From contig CANFGH010000007.1 of the NCBI GenBank assembly GCA_947446285.1, forward strand, positions 1 through 59,360: a DNA stretch of 59,360 nt, read 5' to 3'. Source of the stretch: Chloroflexota bacterium. Lineage in GTDB: Bacteria > Chloroflexota > UBA11872 > UBA12225. Under the pieces are notes generated by a model. That model had not been told where the DNA came from. It made no database searches and saw nothing but the letters and a program-made list of their open reading frames with translations. Made by a program: the position numbers and the translations under genes. Shown here one piece after another: positions 20,598-29,585 of the stretch (position 1 is the stretch's first letter; each line of letters starts with the position of its first letter).

Positions 20598-21116
20598 ATG
20601 GAAGAACATCACGTCGGAATTACCGTCGAGGTCAACGGGCGTCCACACCGGTCAACTGTTGAGCCCCGAACGCTCCTGGTCGACTACCTCCGCGATGACT
20701 TGGGCCTTACCGGGACGCACATTGGGTGCGACACCGGACAGTGCGGAGCCTGCACGATCATTGTCGATGGTCAGTCGGTCAAGTCATGCATGGTCCTCGC
20801 CGTGCAGGCCGATGGTGCGCACGTCCGGACCGTTGAAGGTCTTGCCCAAGATGGGCGGTACCACGCGGTCCAGCAGGGCTTCTGGGAAAAGCATGGCCTC
20901 CAGTGCGGGTTCTGCACCCCGGGGTTCATGATGCAGAGCGTCCAGATCCTCGAGGACAATCCGGACCCGTCTGACGAAGAAATCCGGGATGCCCTTGAAG
21001 GCAACCTGTGCCGGTGCACCGGATACCAGAACATCGTGGAAGCCGTGAAGGCGGCCGGAGCGACAATCCGCAGCGGTGCCGAGACGATGGCAGTTGGGAC
21101 CGGGGTCGGCGCCTAG
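20598..21116 (+). CDS. [2Fe-2S] small subunit of a xanthine dehydrogenase/CO dehydrogenase family enzyme (CoxS-like)
   Basis: GCDTGQCGACTIIVDGQSVKSC plus CGFCTPGFMM...CRCTGYQNIVEAV. Confidence 0.95.
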   Translation: MEEHHVGITVEVNGRPHRSTVEPRTLLVDYLRDDLGLTGTHIGCDTGQCGACTIIVDGQSVKSCMVLAVQADGAHVRTVEGLAQDGRYHAVQQGFWEKHGLQCGFCTPGFMMQSVQILEDNPDPSDEEIRDALEGNLCRCTGYQNIVEAVKAAGATIRSGAETMAVGTGVGA

Positions 21117-21169
21117 CCACCACCTAGCACCACCCGCGCGCTATCACGTGTTGCATTCGGAACGAACCC

Positions 21170-21188
21170 GTCGGCGCCAATCGCCGAC
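21170..21188 (+). promoter_or_regulatory. Hairpin gtcggcg-ccaat-cgccgac in the coxS/coxL-like gap
   Basis: 7-bp perfect stem, 5-nt loop, 27 nt upstream of the CoxL-like ATG. Confidence 0.6.
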
Positions 21189-21215
21189 CCGTCAGCTGGA
21201 ATTGGAGGGGACCCA

Positions 21216-23585
21216 ATGGCAGTGGCTTCGCCCACTCGGGCATTCGGCGCATCGATCAGGCGCCGCGAGGATCCACGTCTCATCACCGGCCGAGGCAAGT
21301 TTACTGATGACATGCATCTGGCGAACGCCGCCACGGCCATGTTTGTCCGCAGTCCACACGGCCACGCCCGCATCGTTTCGATTGACACGTCGGCAGCGGC
21401 TGCACACCCAGGTGTCCTCGGGGTCTACACCTTCGAGGACGTCAAGGGGTTCATCAGTGGCATGCCGTGCGCGTGGCCGACGACGAACACCGGGGATACC
21501 TTGAAACTTGCGACGTATCCACCGCTCGCCGACGGCAAGGTCCGGTATTTCGGTGAGGCCGTCGCCCTGGTAGTCGCCGTCGACCCGAACACCGCGGCCG
21601 ACGCCGTCGAACTCGTGACTGTCGAGTATGACCCGTTGCCTGCAGTTATCAACAATGAAGCCGCCGTCGCACCGGGTGCACCGCTCATTCATGACAGCGC
21701 ACCTGGAAACCAGGCGTTTCGCTGGTCACTCGTCGGCGGAGACACTAACGGCGCACTTGCACACGCTGATGTGCGCATTTCCCAGACCTTGGTGAACCAG
21801 CGTCTCATCGCCACGCCTCTGGAGACCCGCTGCGCCGTCGCCGACTACAACCCGGCTTCCGGCGAAGTGACCGTTTGGGTCACAAGCCAGAACCCGCACA
21901 TCCATCGCCTGCTCATCGCGCTCAGCACCGGCATCCCAGAACACAAGATCCGCGTGATCGCGGGTGATGTCGGCGGCGGTTTCGGAGCAAAGATCCCCTA
22001 CTACGCGGGCGAGGCCCTGTGCATCTTCGCGTCCAAGGAACTTGGGGTCCCAGTCCGTTGGAGTGAAAGCCGTTCGGAAAACTATGTCGCCACGGCCCAC
22101 GGTCGCGACCACATCCAACACATCGAGGTTGGTGCAACCAAGGAGGGCAAGATCACGGCCCTCAAGGTGACCGCGTACGCGAGCCTGGGTGCCTATCCGT
22201 CGACCGCAGCACCGGGTGTCCCAACATGGCTCTTCGGATGCATCATCCAGGGACCGTATGACATCCCCAACAACGAGGTCCACGTCATCGGCGTGTACAC
22301 CAACACCACGCCTACCGATGCCTATCGAGGCGCCGGCCGACCCGAAGCAACGTACATCCTCGAACGGGTCATCGACCTGGTAGCCGCCAAGGTTGGGCGC
22401 GACCCGGTGGACGTCCGCCGACTGAACTTTGTGAAGAAGGATCAGTTCCCATTCAAGGTGGCGAACGGAACCCTGACCTACGACAGTGGCGACTATGAAC
22501 TCACCCTTGGCAAGGCGCTTCACACTATCGGCTACACGGACTTGCGCGCCTGGCAGGCAGAACAGCGTGCCGCCGGCAAGCTTGTCGGTATCGGCGTCTC
22601 GTCATACGTGGAGGTCTGTGGCCTGGGACCATCATCGGCGGCGAATGCGATGGGATTTGCCGGCGGTCTCTACGACAGCGCAACAATCCGGGTCCACCCC
22701 ACCGGCAAGGTCACCGTGTTCACCGGTGTCCATTCCCACGGTCAGGGCCACGAGACCTCGTTCGCACAGATCGTCGCCCGGGACCTAGGGGTCATGGTAG
22801 ACGACGTCGACGTCATCCATGGCGATACCGACAAGGTCCAGCATGGGATGGGCACCTACGGAAGCCGAAGCGCCCCGGTCGGCGGTGGCGCCTTGCGCAT
22901 GGCTGGCATGAAGATCAGGGCCAAGGCCCAGAAGATCGCCGCCCACCTGCTTGAGGTTGCCGAGGAGGACATCGAGTGGGTGGATGACGCGTTCCGGGTC
23001 AAGGGTTCCCCTGACAAGTCGAAGACCATTCCCGACTGCGCATTCGCGGCCTACATGGCGGGAAACCTGCCGGCGGGTGTCACGCCGGTCTTGGAAGAAC
23101 AGCACTGGTACGATCCAGAGAACTTCGTCTTTCCCTTCGGGACGCACATCTGCGTTGTCGAAGTGGACCGCGAGACCGGGGAGACCCACATCAAGCGATA
23201 TGTTGCCGTCGACGACTGTGGCGAGATCATCAATCCGATGCTCCGAGATGGTCAGGTCCACGGCGGGATTGCGCAGGGGATCGCCCAGGCCCTCTGGGAA
23301 GAGGCCGTGTACGACGAGAACGGACAGTTGCTCTCGGGTTCGTTGATGGACTATGCGATCCCCAAGGCGAGCGTCATGCCCCATCTCGAACTCGGGCACA
23401 CCGTCACGCCTTCACCGCACAACCCACTTGGCGTCAAGGGCATTGGCGAGGCCGGAACCATCGCCTCAACCCCTGCCGTCGTGAACGCGGTGATGGATGC
23501 CCTCAGCCCCCTGGGGATCCACCACATTGATATGCCGTTGCGTCCTGCCAAGGTGTGGGCCGCTATCGACGCGGCATCGCACTGA
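21216..23585 (+). CDS. Molybdopterin-binding large subunit, xanthine oxidase family (CoxL form-II-like)
   Basis: GASIRRREDPRLITGRGKFTDD, DVGGGFGAK, AYRGAGRPEATY (form-II-type active-site loop), GIGEAGTIASTPAVVNAV. Confidence 0.95.
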   Translation: MAVASPTRAFGASIRRREDPRLITGRGKFTDDMHLANAATAMFVRSPHGHARIVSIDTSAAAAHPGVLGVYTFEDVKGFISGMPCAWPTTNTGDTLKLATYPPLADGKVRYFGEAVALVVAVDPNTAADAVELVTVEYDPLPAVINNEAAVAPGAPLIHDSAPGNQAFRWSLVGGDTNGALAHADVRISQTLVNQRLIATPLETRCAVADYNPASGEVTVWVTSQNPHIHRLLIALSTGIPEHKIRVIAGDVGGGFGAKIPYYAGEALCIFASKELGVPVRWSESRSENYVATAHGRDHIQHIEVGATKEGKITALKVTAYASLGAYPSTAAPGVPTWLFGCIIQGPYDIPNNEVHVIGVYTNTTPTDAYRGAGRPEATYILERVIDLVAAKVGRDPVDVRRLNFVKKDQFPFKVANGTLTYDSGDYELTLGKALHTIGYTDLRAWQAEQRAAGKLVGIGVSSYVEVCGLGPSSAANAMGFAGGLYDSATIRVHPTGKVTVFTGVHSHGQGHETSFAQIVARDLGVMVDDVDVIHGDTDKVQHGMGTYGSRSAPVGGGALRMAGMKIRAKAQKIAAHLLEVAEEDIEWVDDAFRVKGSPDKSKTIPDCAFAAYMAGNLPAGVTPVLEEQHWYDPENFVFPFGTHICVVEVDRETGETHIKRYVAVDDCGEIINPMLRDGQVHGGIAQGIAQALWEEAVYDENGQLLSGSLMDYAIPKASVMPHLELGHTVTPSPHNPLGVKGIGEAGTIASTPAVVNAVMDALSPLGIHHIDMPLRPAKVWAAIDAASH

Positions 23586-23653
23586 GACCAGGCCCTCGGG
23601 GGAGCCGGTGCCGGAATGGCCTCGTCTCCCTCCGCTGAAGTGACCGCGTGACG

Positions 23654-23685
23654 CGCCCCGGCCGCCCGAAAGGGCACCCGGGGCG
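23654..23685 (+). promoter_or_regulatory. Hairpin cgccccgg-cc-gccc-GAAA-gggc-ac-ccggggcg in the coxL/coxM-like gap
   Basis: 8-bp + 4-bp stem with 2x2 internal loop and GAAA tetraloop, directly upstream of the SD of the CoxM-like gene. Confidence 0.65.
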
Positions 23686-23700
23686 AAGGGAGAAAAGCCA

Positions 23701-24549
23701 ATGCATCCCGCACCGTTCGCCTACAAGGCGGCGCACTCCGTCGAGGAGGCTCTCCAGCTGTTGCGTTCCCATGAGGACGCCAAGATCCTCGCCGGAGGTC
23801 ACAGCCTGATCCCGGCGCTCAAGTTGCGCCTGACGCAGCCCGCACTGCTCATCGACATCTCGAAGATCTCATCGCTCCGAGGCATCCGCCGCGAGAACGG
23901 GAAACTCATCATCGGGTCGGGAACGACTCACCGGGAGATTGAGAAGTCGCACCTCGTCGCCGAGGCTTCCCCACTTCTCGCTTCAGTGGCGCCCCAGATT
24001 GGTGACGTGCAGGTTCGCCACCGGGGAACGTTTGGCGGGAGCCTTGCCCACGCCGATCCCGCCGGGGACTGGCCAGCAGCGGCACTTGCCGTGGACGCCG
24101 AACTGGTGATCGCCGGTGCCCACGGGACACGGACGGTCCACGCCTCCGAGTTCTTTACCGGCATGCTGACCACGGTAATCCAGCCCGACGAGATCCTGAC
24201 GGAAATCAAGGTTCCTGGTGAGGGCACTCCGGGCATCTACCTCAAGCACCGAAATGCCGCGTCCGGATACGCAACCGTCGGCGTCGCCGTGACGGCCACC
24301 CACGATCACGGTCGAATTGGCACGGTGACCATTGGCGTGACGGGTGCCACACCGGTCGCATTCAGGGCATCCGTCGTCGAACACGCGCTCAACGGGCACG
24401 CGGTTTCCGCCCACCTCCTCGACGAAGCCGCGTCGCACGCTGCCGATGGTCTTGAGTGCCTTTCCGACATCCACGCACCGGCGGCCTACCGGTCACAACT
24501 CGTGAAGGTCATGGTGCGCCGCGCCCTCGGCAAACTCCTCCACGCCTGA
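23701..24549 (+). CDS. FAD-binding medium subunit (CoxM-like)
   Basis: EDAKILAGGHSLIPALKLRLTQPALLIDI, GDVQVRHRGTFGGSLAHADPAGDWPAA. Confidence 0.95.
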   Translation: MHPAPFAYKAAHSVEEALQLLRSHEDAKILAGGHSLIPALKLRLTQPALLIDISKISSLRGIRRENGKLIIGSGTTHREIEKSHLVAEASPLLASVAPQIGDVQVRHRGTFGGSLAHADPAGDWPAAALAVDAELVIAGAHGTRTVHASEFFTGMLTTVIQPDEILTEIKVPGEGTPGIYLKHRNAASGYATVGVAVTATHDHGRIGTVTIGVTGATPVAFRASVVEHALNGHAVSAHLLDEAASHAADGLECLSDIHAPAAYRSQLVKVMVRRALGKLLHA

Positions 24550-24577
24550 TCATCCGAGGCGAACTTTTTAAGTGACG

Positions 24578-24607
24578 CGCGTGTGTGGTCCGCGGACCAC
24601 ACACGCG
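24578..24607. promoter_or_regulatory. 30-bp perfect palindrome cgcgtgtgtggtccgcggaccacacacgcg between coxM-like and coxG-like genes
   Basis: Self-complementary base by base; about 41 bp upstream of the coxG-like ATG. Confidence 0.9.
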
Positions 24608-24648
24608 ATGCTAGTTCACGACCGTGGAAGCACGTGAGGAAGGGTTCT

Positions 24649-25098
24649 ATGCGAATTGACGGCACGTTCTCGTTCAACGCCAATCCGGAACACGTGTGGG
24701 ACGTGCTTCTTGATCCGGAAGCGCTCAAAGCCTGCATTCCCGGATGCCAGTCGATGACGTCGACGGGTGAAAATACGTACGTGATCACGCTTACCGTCGG
24801 CATTGCCCAGTTCAAGGGGACCTACGACGGAAACGTCAGCATCCAGGATGCCCACCGACCTGACCGGTACGAGATCCACGTGGATGGGAAGGGTCGCCCC
24901 GGTTGGGTGCGGGGCGTTGGCAAGATCAAGCTCGTCGACGCGGGCAACGGCGCGACCACGGTTGAGGTCGAGGGTGACGCGACTATCGGGGGGCCGGTGT
25001 TTTCAATCGGCAGCCGGTTCGTGCCTCCGGCGGCCAAAATGCTCATGGGGCAGTTTTTCAACGCCATGAAGAAGCGAGTCGAAGGGTCCGCAGGCTGA
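24649..25098 (+). CDS. CoxG-like SRPBCC-family protein
   Basis: MRIDGTFSFNANPEHVWDVLLDPEALKACIPGCQSM; start at 24649 after gaggaaggg SD, not the ORF-track start inside the palindrome. Confidence 0.9.
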   Translation: MRIDGTFSFNANPEHVWDVLLDPEALKACIPGCQSMTSTGENTYVITLTVGIAQFKGTYDGNVSIQDAHRPDRYEIHVDGKGRPGWVRGVGKIKLVDAGNGATTVEVEGDATIGGPVFSIGSRFVPPAAKMLMGQFFNAMKKRVEGSAG

Positions 25099-25126
25099 CC
25101 GTTGACCTCGCGAGACCCAACCCAAT

Positions 25127-25948
25127 CTAGAAACTCAGAAGCCAACTTTCGCCGATCCCGAGCAAGCGCACCTGTGCTTGCACACCCTGACGGGTAATCT
25201 CGTCAACAAACGTTGCCGGATCGACCGTATTGTTTGCCATGACACCATAGTGCATCGGGATGACCCGCTTGGCCCCGGTCTCGCCGGTCAACCGAGCCGC
25301 CTCTCCCGCCGACATGTTTCCCTTCTTTCCGTTGATGCACACGCACAGGAGGTCAACATCCCGGGTCGCGTCACTGACGAGATCGGGATGGTAGAGGGTG
25401 TCACCGGTTACGTACAGACGGAACGGGCGCGTGCCGTCGCCGACGTGAAAGACGAACCCGCACGCGTCGCCTGAATGGTCGGCAAAGACCACGTCGGCGT
25501 GGACATCAGTCAATGGTTGGCGCATCCCTCGGACGGGCGTGGTGCGATCACCAACCACCACCGTCTGTATGCGCCTCAGCGCGACCGTCGCCTCATCACG
25601 AATAGTCGCCACCGCCTCATCGCAGCCATAGAAGCGGGTCTCGGGAGACACCCCCGCAATCGCCTTGATGGAGACGGGATCCGTGTGATCGCTGTGGGAG
25701 TGGGTGCACAGCACCGCGTCGCAGATCACGGTTCCCGGGTCGATCGGCGGTGGAACCAAACGCACTGCGGGACGATCCTGACCGTAATCAGACAGGTACG
25801 GATCCACGATCCAGACGACCCCGTTCGGAGACCGGAACGCAAACCCTCCCTGACCAAGCCACCTGATCGCGACCTGTCCAGGTTGGGGTTCAAGCGTGAT
25901 TGGCGGTATCGCGATCAAATCCAACCCTCCAACACCGTTGATTGTCAC
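25127..25948 (-). CDS. Metallo-beta-lactamase-fold hydrolase (UlaG-like)
   Basis: AVLCTHSHSDHTDPVSIKAI, VVFADHSGDACGFVF, YVTGDTLYHPDL; GTG start at 25948 is a likely choice. Confidence 0.85.
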   Translation of the reverse strand: MTINGVGGLDLIAIPPITLEPQPGQVAIRWLGQGGFAFRSPNGVVWIVDPYLSDYGQDRPAVRLVPPPIDPGTVICDAVLCTHSHSDHTDPVSIKAIAGVSPETRFYGCDEAVATIRDEATVALRRIQTVVVGDRTTPVRGMRQPLTDVHADVVFADHSGDACGFVFHVGDGTRPFRLYVTGDTLYHPDLVSDATRDVDLLCVCINGKKGNMSAGEAARLTGETGAKRVIPMHYGVMANNTVDPATFVDEITRQGVQAQVRLLGIGESWLLSF

Positions 25949-25971
25949 GTGCCAACGGAGCGATTGCAGTG

Positions 25972-26187
25972 TCAGTGAACCTGCTTGGCGATCAGTGAAC
26001 GGCCCTCGTCCGTAGCGGCCCAGTCCTGGATGTCCTTGGGTTCCCAAGTCTGACGTCCCTGGTCATCGACGGTGGCTCGAGGGATCTTGCCCTGCCCGGC
26101 CCACCAGATCAGATTGTTCCTGGTGGCACCCAAAGCCTGTTCCATGTCCTGAATCGTCAGCAGCTTAGCGGCTTTCGAAGTTGCCAT
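25972..26187 (-). CDS. Small helix-turn-helix (MerR/excisionase-like) protein
   Basis: 71 aa: LLTIQDMEQALGATRNNLIWWAGQGKIPRATVDDQGRQTWEPKDIQDW; start at 26187. Confidence 0.6.
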   Translation of the reverse strand: MATSKAAKLLTIQDMEQALGATRNNLIWWAGQGKIPRATVDDQGRQTWEPKDIQDWAATDEGRSLIAKQVH

Positions 26188-26245
26188 GCTCTCGTTTTCC
26201 TCAGTCGTGCGCCAGATTGTGGACCATCCGGCCACCGAAACACCA

Positions 26246-26271
26246 GACCCCATGCACCGGCGCATGGGGTC
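26246..26271. promoter_or_regulatory. Inverted repeat gaccccatgc-accggc-gcatggggtc upstream of the small HTH gene
   Basis: 10-bp perfect arms, 6-nt spacer, in the divergent intergenic region. Confidence 0.6.
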
Positions 26272-26373
26272 GCAACCAGCCCCGGGCTCCCTAGATGGTA
26301 ACGACGCCACGCACCTCACGCACCTGCGAGCGAATTCGCAATACAATCGGTGCGCTGGAGACGGAGATACCCG

Positions 26374-27524
26374 TGGTCAACGGCCCCCTGACGCGAACCG
26401 CGGCAGTTCTGGTAATCATTGCCACGTCGGTCTGGTTGCTCCAGTGGGTGTGGGTCGTTGCGACTCGGTTCGCCGATATCCTCCTGCTCTTCCTGCTTGC
26501 TTGGCTCGTGTCGTTCGTCCTCGGGCCACTCTGCAGGCGTCTCGAACGAACCGGCCTGAACCGCGCGAGTGCCACGGCAACCGTCTATCTGGGGGTTGTG
26601 CTGCTCATCGTCGGCGGAGGCGTCTGGGGCATCCCGGCGCTTATCGATCAGACCGTGCAGTTAAGTGCGAGCCTGCCCGACCTCGCGTCAGGCCTTGAGG
26701 TCCGCGCCGAACTCGTCAAGGGAACGCTCATCTCCTACGGCATTGCCGAGGGTGCGCTTCTGGACGTCTCCCGCGCGACAATCGCCCGAGCCGAAAGCAT
26801 CGGGACCATCATCCTCGGGAACGCGCTGTCCATTGCCACGGCCATTCTGGACGGCGTCGTCCGGTCCCTCTTTGTCCTGCTCTTTTCCTTCTACATCATG
26901 CTCGACGGAGACCGCTTTGGCGCGACGCTTCGCACGTTGGCGCCGTCGCGGTATCGGCATGACCTGTCTTCGGCCTTGGACCAGGTTGACCGAACGTTCG
27001 GGGGCTACGTCCGTAGCCTTCTTGTCCAGGCCATCGTCTACGCGGTTGGAAATGCCACGGTCATGATGGTCGCCAAACTTCCCTTCGTGCTCGTGATCAG
27101 CATCCTCGCGGGCATCGCGATGCTGCTTCCAGTAATCGGACCAGCAATCGCCGTCGTCCCGCCGTTGGTCCTTGGTCTGGTCACGACACCCGGGTCCCTA
27201 TGGTGGATCGCGCTCTCGCTGCTCGCATTGCAGGTTGCGGTCGCGAACGTGCTTGCAACGCGCCTCATGAGCAAATCCGTCGGAGTTCACCCACTCGTCG
27301 TCTTCGCTGCCGTCCTGGTCGGATCAAGGATTGGCGGGCCATGGGGCGCGGTCTTTGGGGTGCCGATCGCCGCGATTCTCGCAATCCTCGGACGTGTCCT
27401 GTACGAGCGTGTCGTCACCAAGACACCCCTCTTCCAGTCTGGAAGCTACCAGATCGCAACCCGCGATCCCAACGAACCGACCCCGACTACCGATCCCCTT
27501 GGGGCCACCGGCATGCAACAATGA
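26374..27524 (+). CDS. AI-2E family transporter-like membrane protein (PerM family)
   Basis: Multi-TM; LPFVLVISILAGIAMLLPVIGPAIAVVPPLVL; HPLVVFAAVLVGSRIGGPWGAVFGVPIAAIL; start uncertain (GTG 26374 or ATG 26295). Confidence 0.85.
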
Positions 27525-27667
27525 GGTCCGCGGGGGCGGCAGACCGAACCCCCGGGGCATGGCACTCGCATGGGTCACCCGTTGTGGGACGTATGCGTTG
27601 GACTGGTGGGGGCGGGATGCTGTCCAACCGGTACTGGCGACGCCCGTGCCATGCATGAGGGGAACTC

Positions 27668-29563
27668 ATGGCAATCCTTCTTCGCCTTCTGCGATTCGCG
27701 TACAAGTATCGGCTGTTCACGCTGATCGGGTATCTCTGCCTGATCGGGACGATCATCCTGAACCTCGTTCAGCCCCTGATCTTCCGTCAGGTCATTGACG
27801 TCGGTATCGGTGAACGCAATACCACCGCCCTGATGGAAATGGCGTTCGCCATCGTCGTGGTCAACGTCGTGAGCAGTTTCTGCGGTTTTGGCATGTCCTA
27901 TTGTAATGAATACGTCAGCCAGCGGGTTGCGTATGACATCCGCAACGACCTCTATGACCACCTCCAGAGGTTGTCATTCGCGTATCACGACCGTGCGAGC
28001 ACCGGCGAGCTGATGAGCCGGGTGACATCCGACGTTGAACACAGCCGGGTCTTCGTGGGCACCGGTGTCCTGCAACTGGTGAACACGGTCATCCTCTACG
28101 TTTCGATCCTTGCAATCATGCTCAGCCTGAGTTGGGAACTTTCGCTTGTGTCTCTCGCGACACTTCCCCTGATTGGGATCACTGCCGTCCAATATCGGTC
28201 GCGGGTCCAGCCGATGTTCCGCCAGGTACAGCGCCAGTGGGCCGTACTGACCGCCGTCCTTCAGGAAAACATCACCGGCGTCCGGGTCGTCAAGGCATTT
28301 GCCCGGGAACCGTTCGAAGTTTCCAAGTTCAAGACGGAAAACGATGCGTATCTCGAGCGGAACGTGGCGACCACACGCCTTCAATCCCTCGTCTTCCCGA
28401 TGATGGTCTTCATCAGCAGCATGGGAACGGTCGCCATTCTCTGGTACGGCGGTCTCCAAGTCATCGAAGGATCTCTCTCGGTCGGATCCCTGATCGCATT
28501 CAACAGCTACCTCATGCGTCTTGCCGGTCCCACTAGGCAGTTCGGTGCCATCGTCGCCTGGGTGTCCCGTGCCATCGCATCGGGGGAACGCCTTTTCGAA
28601 ATCCTAGATACCCCGTCACCGGTACGCGAACGGTCCGGATTGCCCGCACGGTCGACCATCGACGGCCAGGTCACCTTCGAAAACGTGGTATTCAGTTACG
28701 GGAAGGCGTTTGCTGCCATCCCGGGCTACGGTGCGGTCACCGAGACCTCCGCCTTCAAACCCATCGTGCACGCACGCGATCGTGAAGACCGGACCCTCCT
28801 GAGGGGAACCGGCGCCTCTCCCGCTTCTGTCATCCAGGAAATCAACCTTGAGGCACACCCAAACGAAGTCGTCGCGCTGATCGGTCACACCGGATCCGGC
28901 AAGTCAACCCTGACCAGCCTCATCCCACGCTTCTATGACGTGTCGAGTGGGTCGGTGAAGGTCGACGGGATCGACGTCAAGGAGTACCGGCTCGCGGACT
29001 TGCGCCGGAATGTCGGGATCGTGATGCAGGAGACACTGCTGTTCTCCGCTACCGTCGCCGAGAACATCGCCTTCGGCAATGTCGAGGCATCGATGACCGA
29101 CATCAAACGTGCGGCACACGCGGCCCAAGCGTACGAGTTCATCCGCGACCTTCCTGAACAGTTTGAAACCAAAATCGGCGAACGCGGCGTGAACTTGAGT
29201 GGCGGACAACGCCAGCGACTCGCGATTGCGCGAGCCCTCCTGATCGATCCGCGGATCCTCATCCTTGACGACGCGACCGCTTCCGTCGACATGAAGACGG
29301 AGTTCCAGATCCAGGAAGCGCTGCGTGAACTCATGGCCGGTCGCACAACCTTCATCGTTGCGCAGCGACTGTCCACCATCACCCACGCCGACCAGATCCT
29401 GGTTCTCGACCACGGACGGATCGTCCAGCGGGGCACCCATCTGGAACTGATCACGGTTCCCGGTCCCTATCTTGATATCTATGACATGCAGCTTCGTGAC
29501 CAGGATGAGGCACGCGATGCCGCGAACCGAGAAATTGTCTCATCCCCAACCGTGATCAAATGA
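27668..29563 (+). CDS. ABC exporter half-transporter, subunit with Walker B Asp (degenerate catalytic residue)
   Basis: TMD then GHTGSGKSTL, LSGGQRQRLAIARALL, ILILDDATASVD. Confidence 0.93.
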   Translation: MAILLRLLRFAYKYRLFTLIGYLCLIGTIILNLVQPLIFRQVIDVGIGERNTTALMEMAFAIVVVNVVSSFCGFGMSYCNEYVSQRVAYDIRNDLYDHLQRLSFAYHDRASTGELMSRVTSDVEHSRVFVGTGVLQLVNTVILYVSILAIMLSLSWELSLVSLATLPLIGITAVQYRSRVQPMFRQVQRQWAVLTAVLQENITGVRVVKAFAREPFEVSKFKTENDAYLERNVATTRLQSLVFPMMVFISSMGTVAILWYGGLQVIEGSLSVGSLIAFNSYLMRLAGPTRQFGAIVAWVSRAIASGERLFEILDTPSPVRERSGLPARSTIDGQVTFENVVFSYGKAFAAIPGYGAVTETSAFKPIVHARDREDRTLLRGTGASPASVIQEINLEAHPNEVVALIGHTGSGKSTLTSLIPRFYDVSSGSVKVDGIDVKEYRLADLRRNVGIVMQETLLFSATVAENIAFGNVEASMTDIKRAAHAAQAYEFIRDLPEQFETKIGERGVNLSGGQRQRLAIARALLIDPRILILDDATASVDMKTEFQIQEALRELMAGRTTFIVAQRLSTITHADQILVLDHGRIVQRGTHLELITVPGPYLDIYDMQLRDQDEARDAANREIVSSPTVIK

Positions 29564-29585
29564 CAACGACTGACCAGGCCTCCAC

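Noticed and set aside
24583-24648. ORF-track start of the CoxG-like gene
   Set aside because: It begins inside the 30-bp palindrome; family alignment and SD support ATG at 24649.
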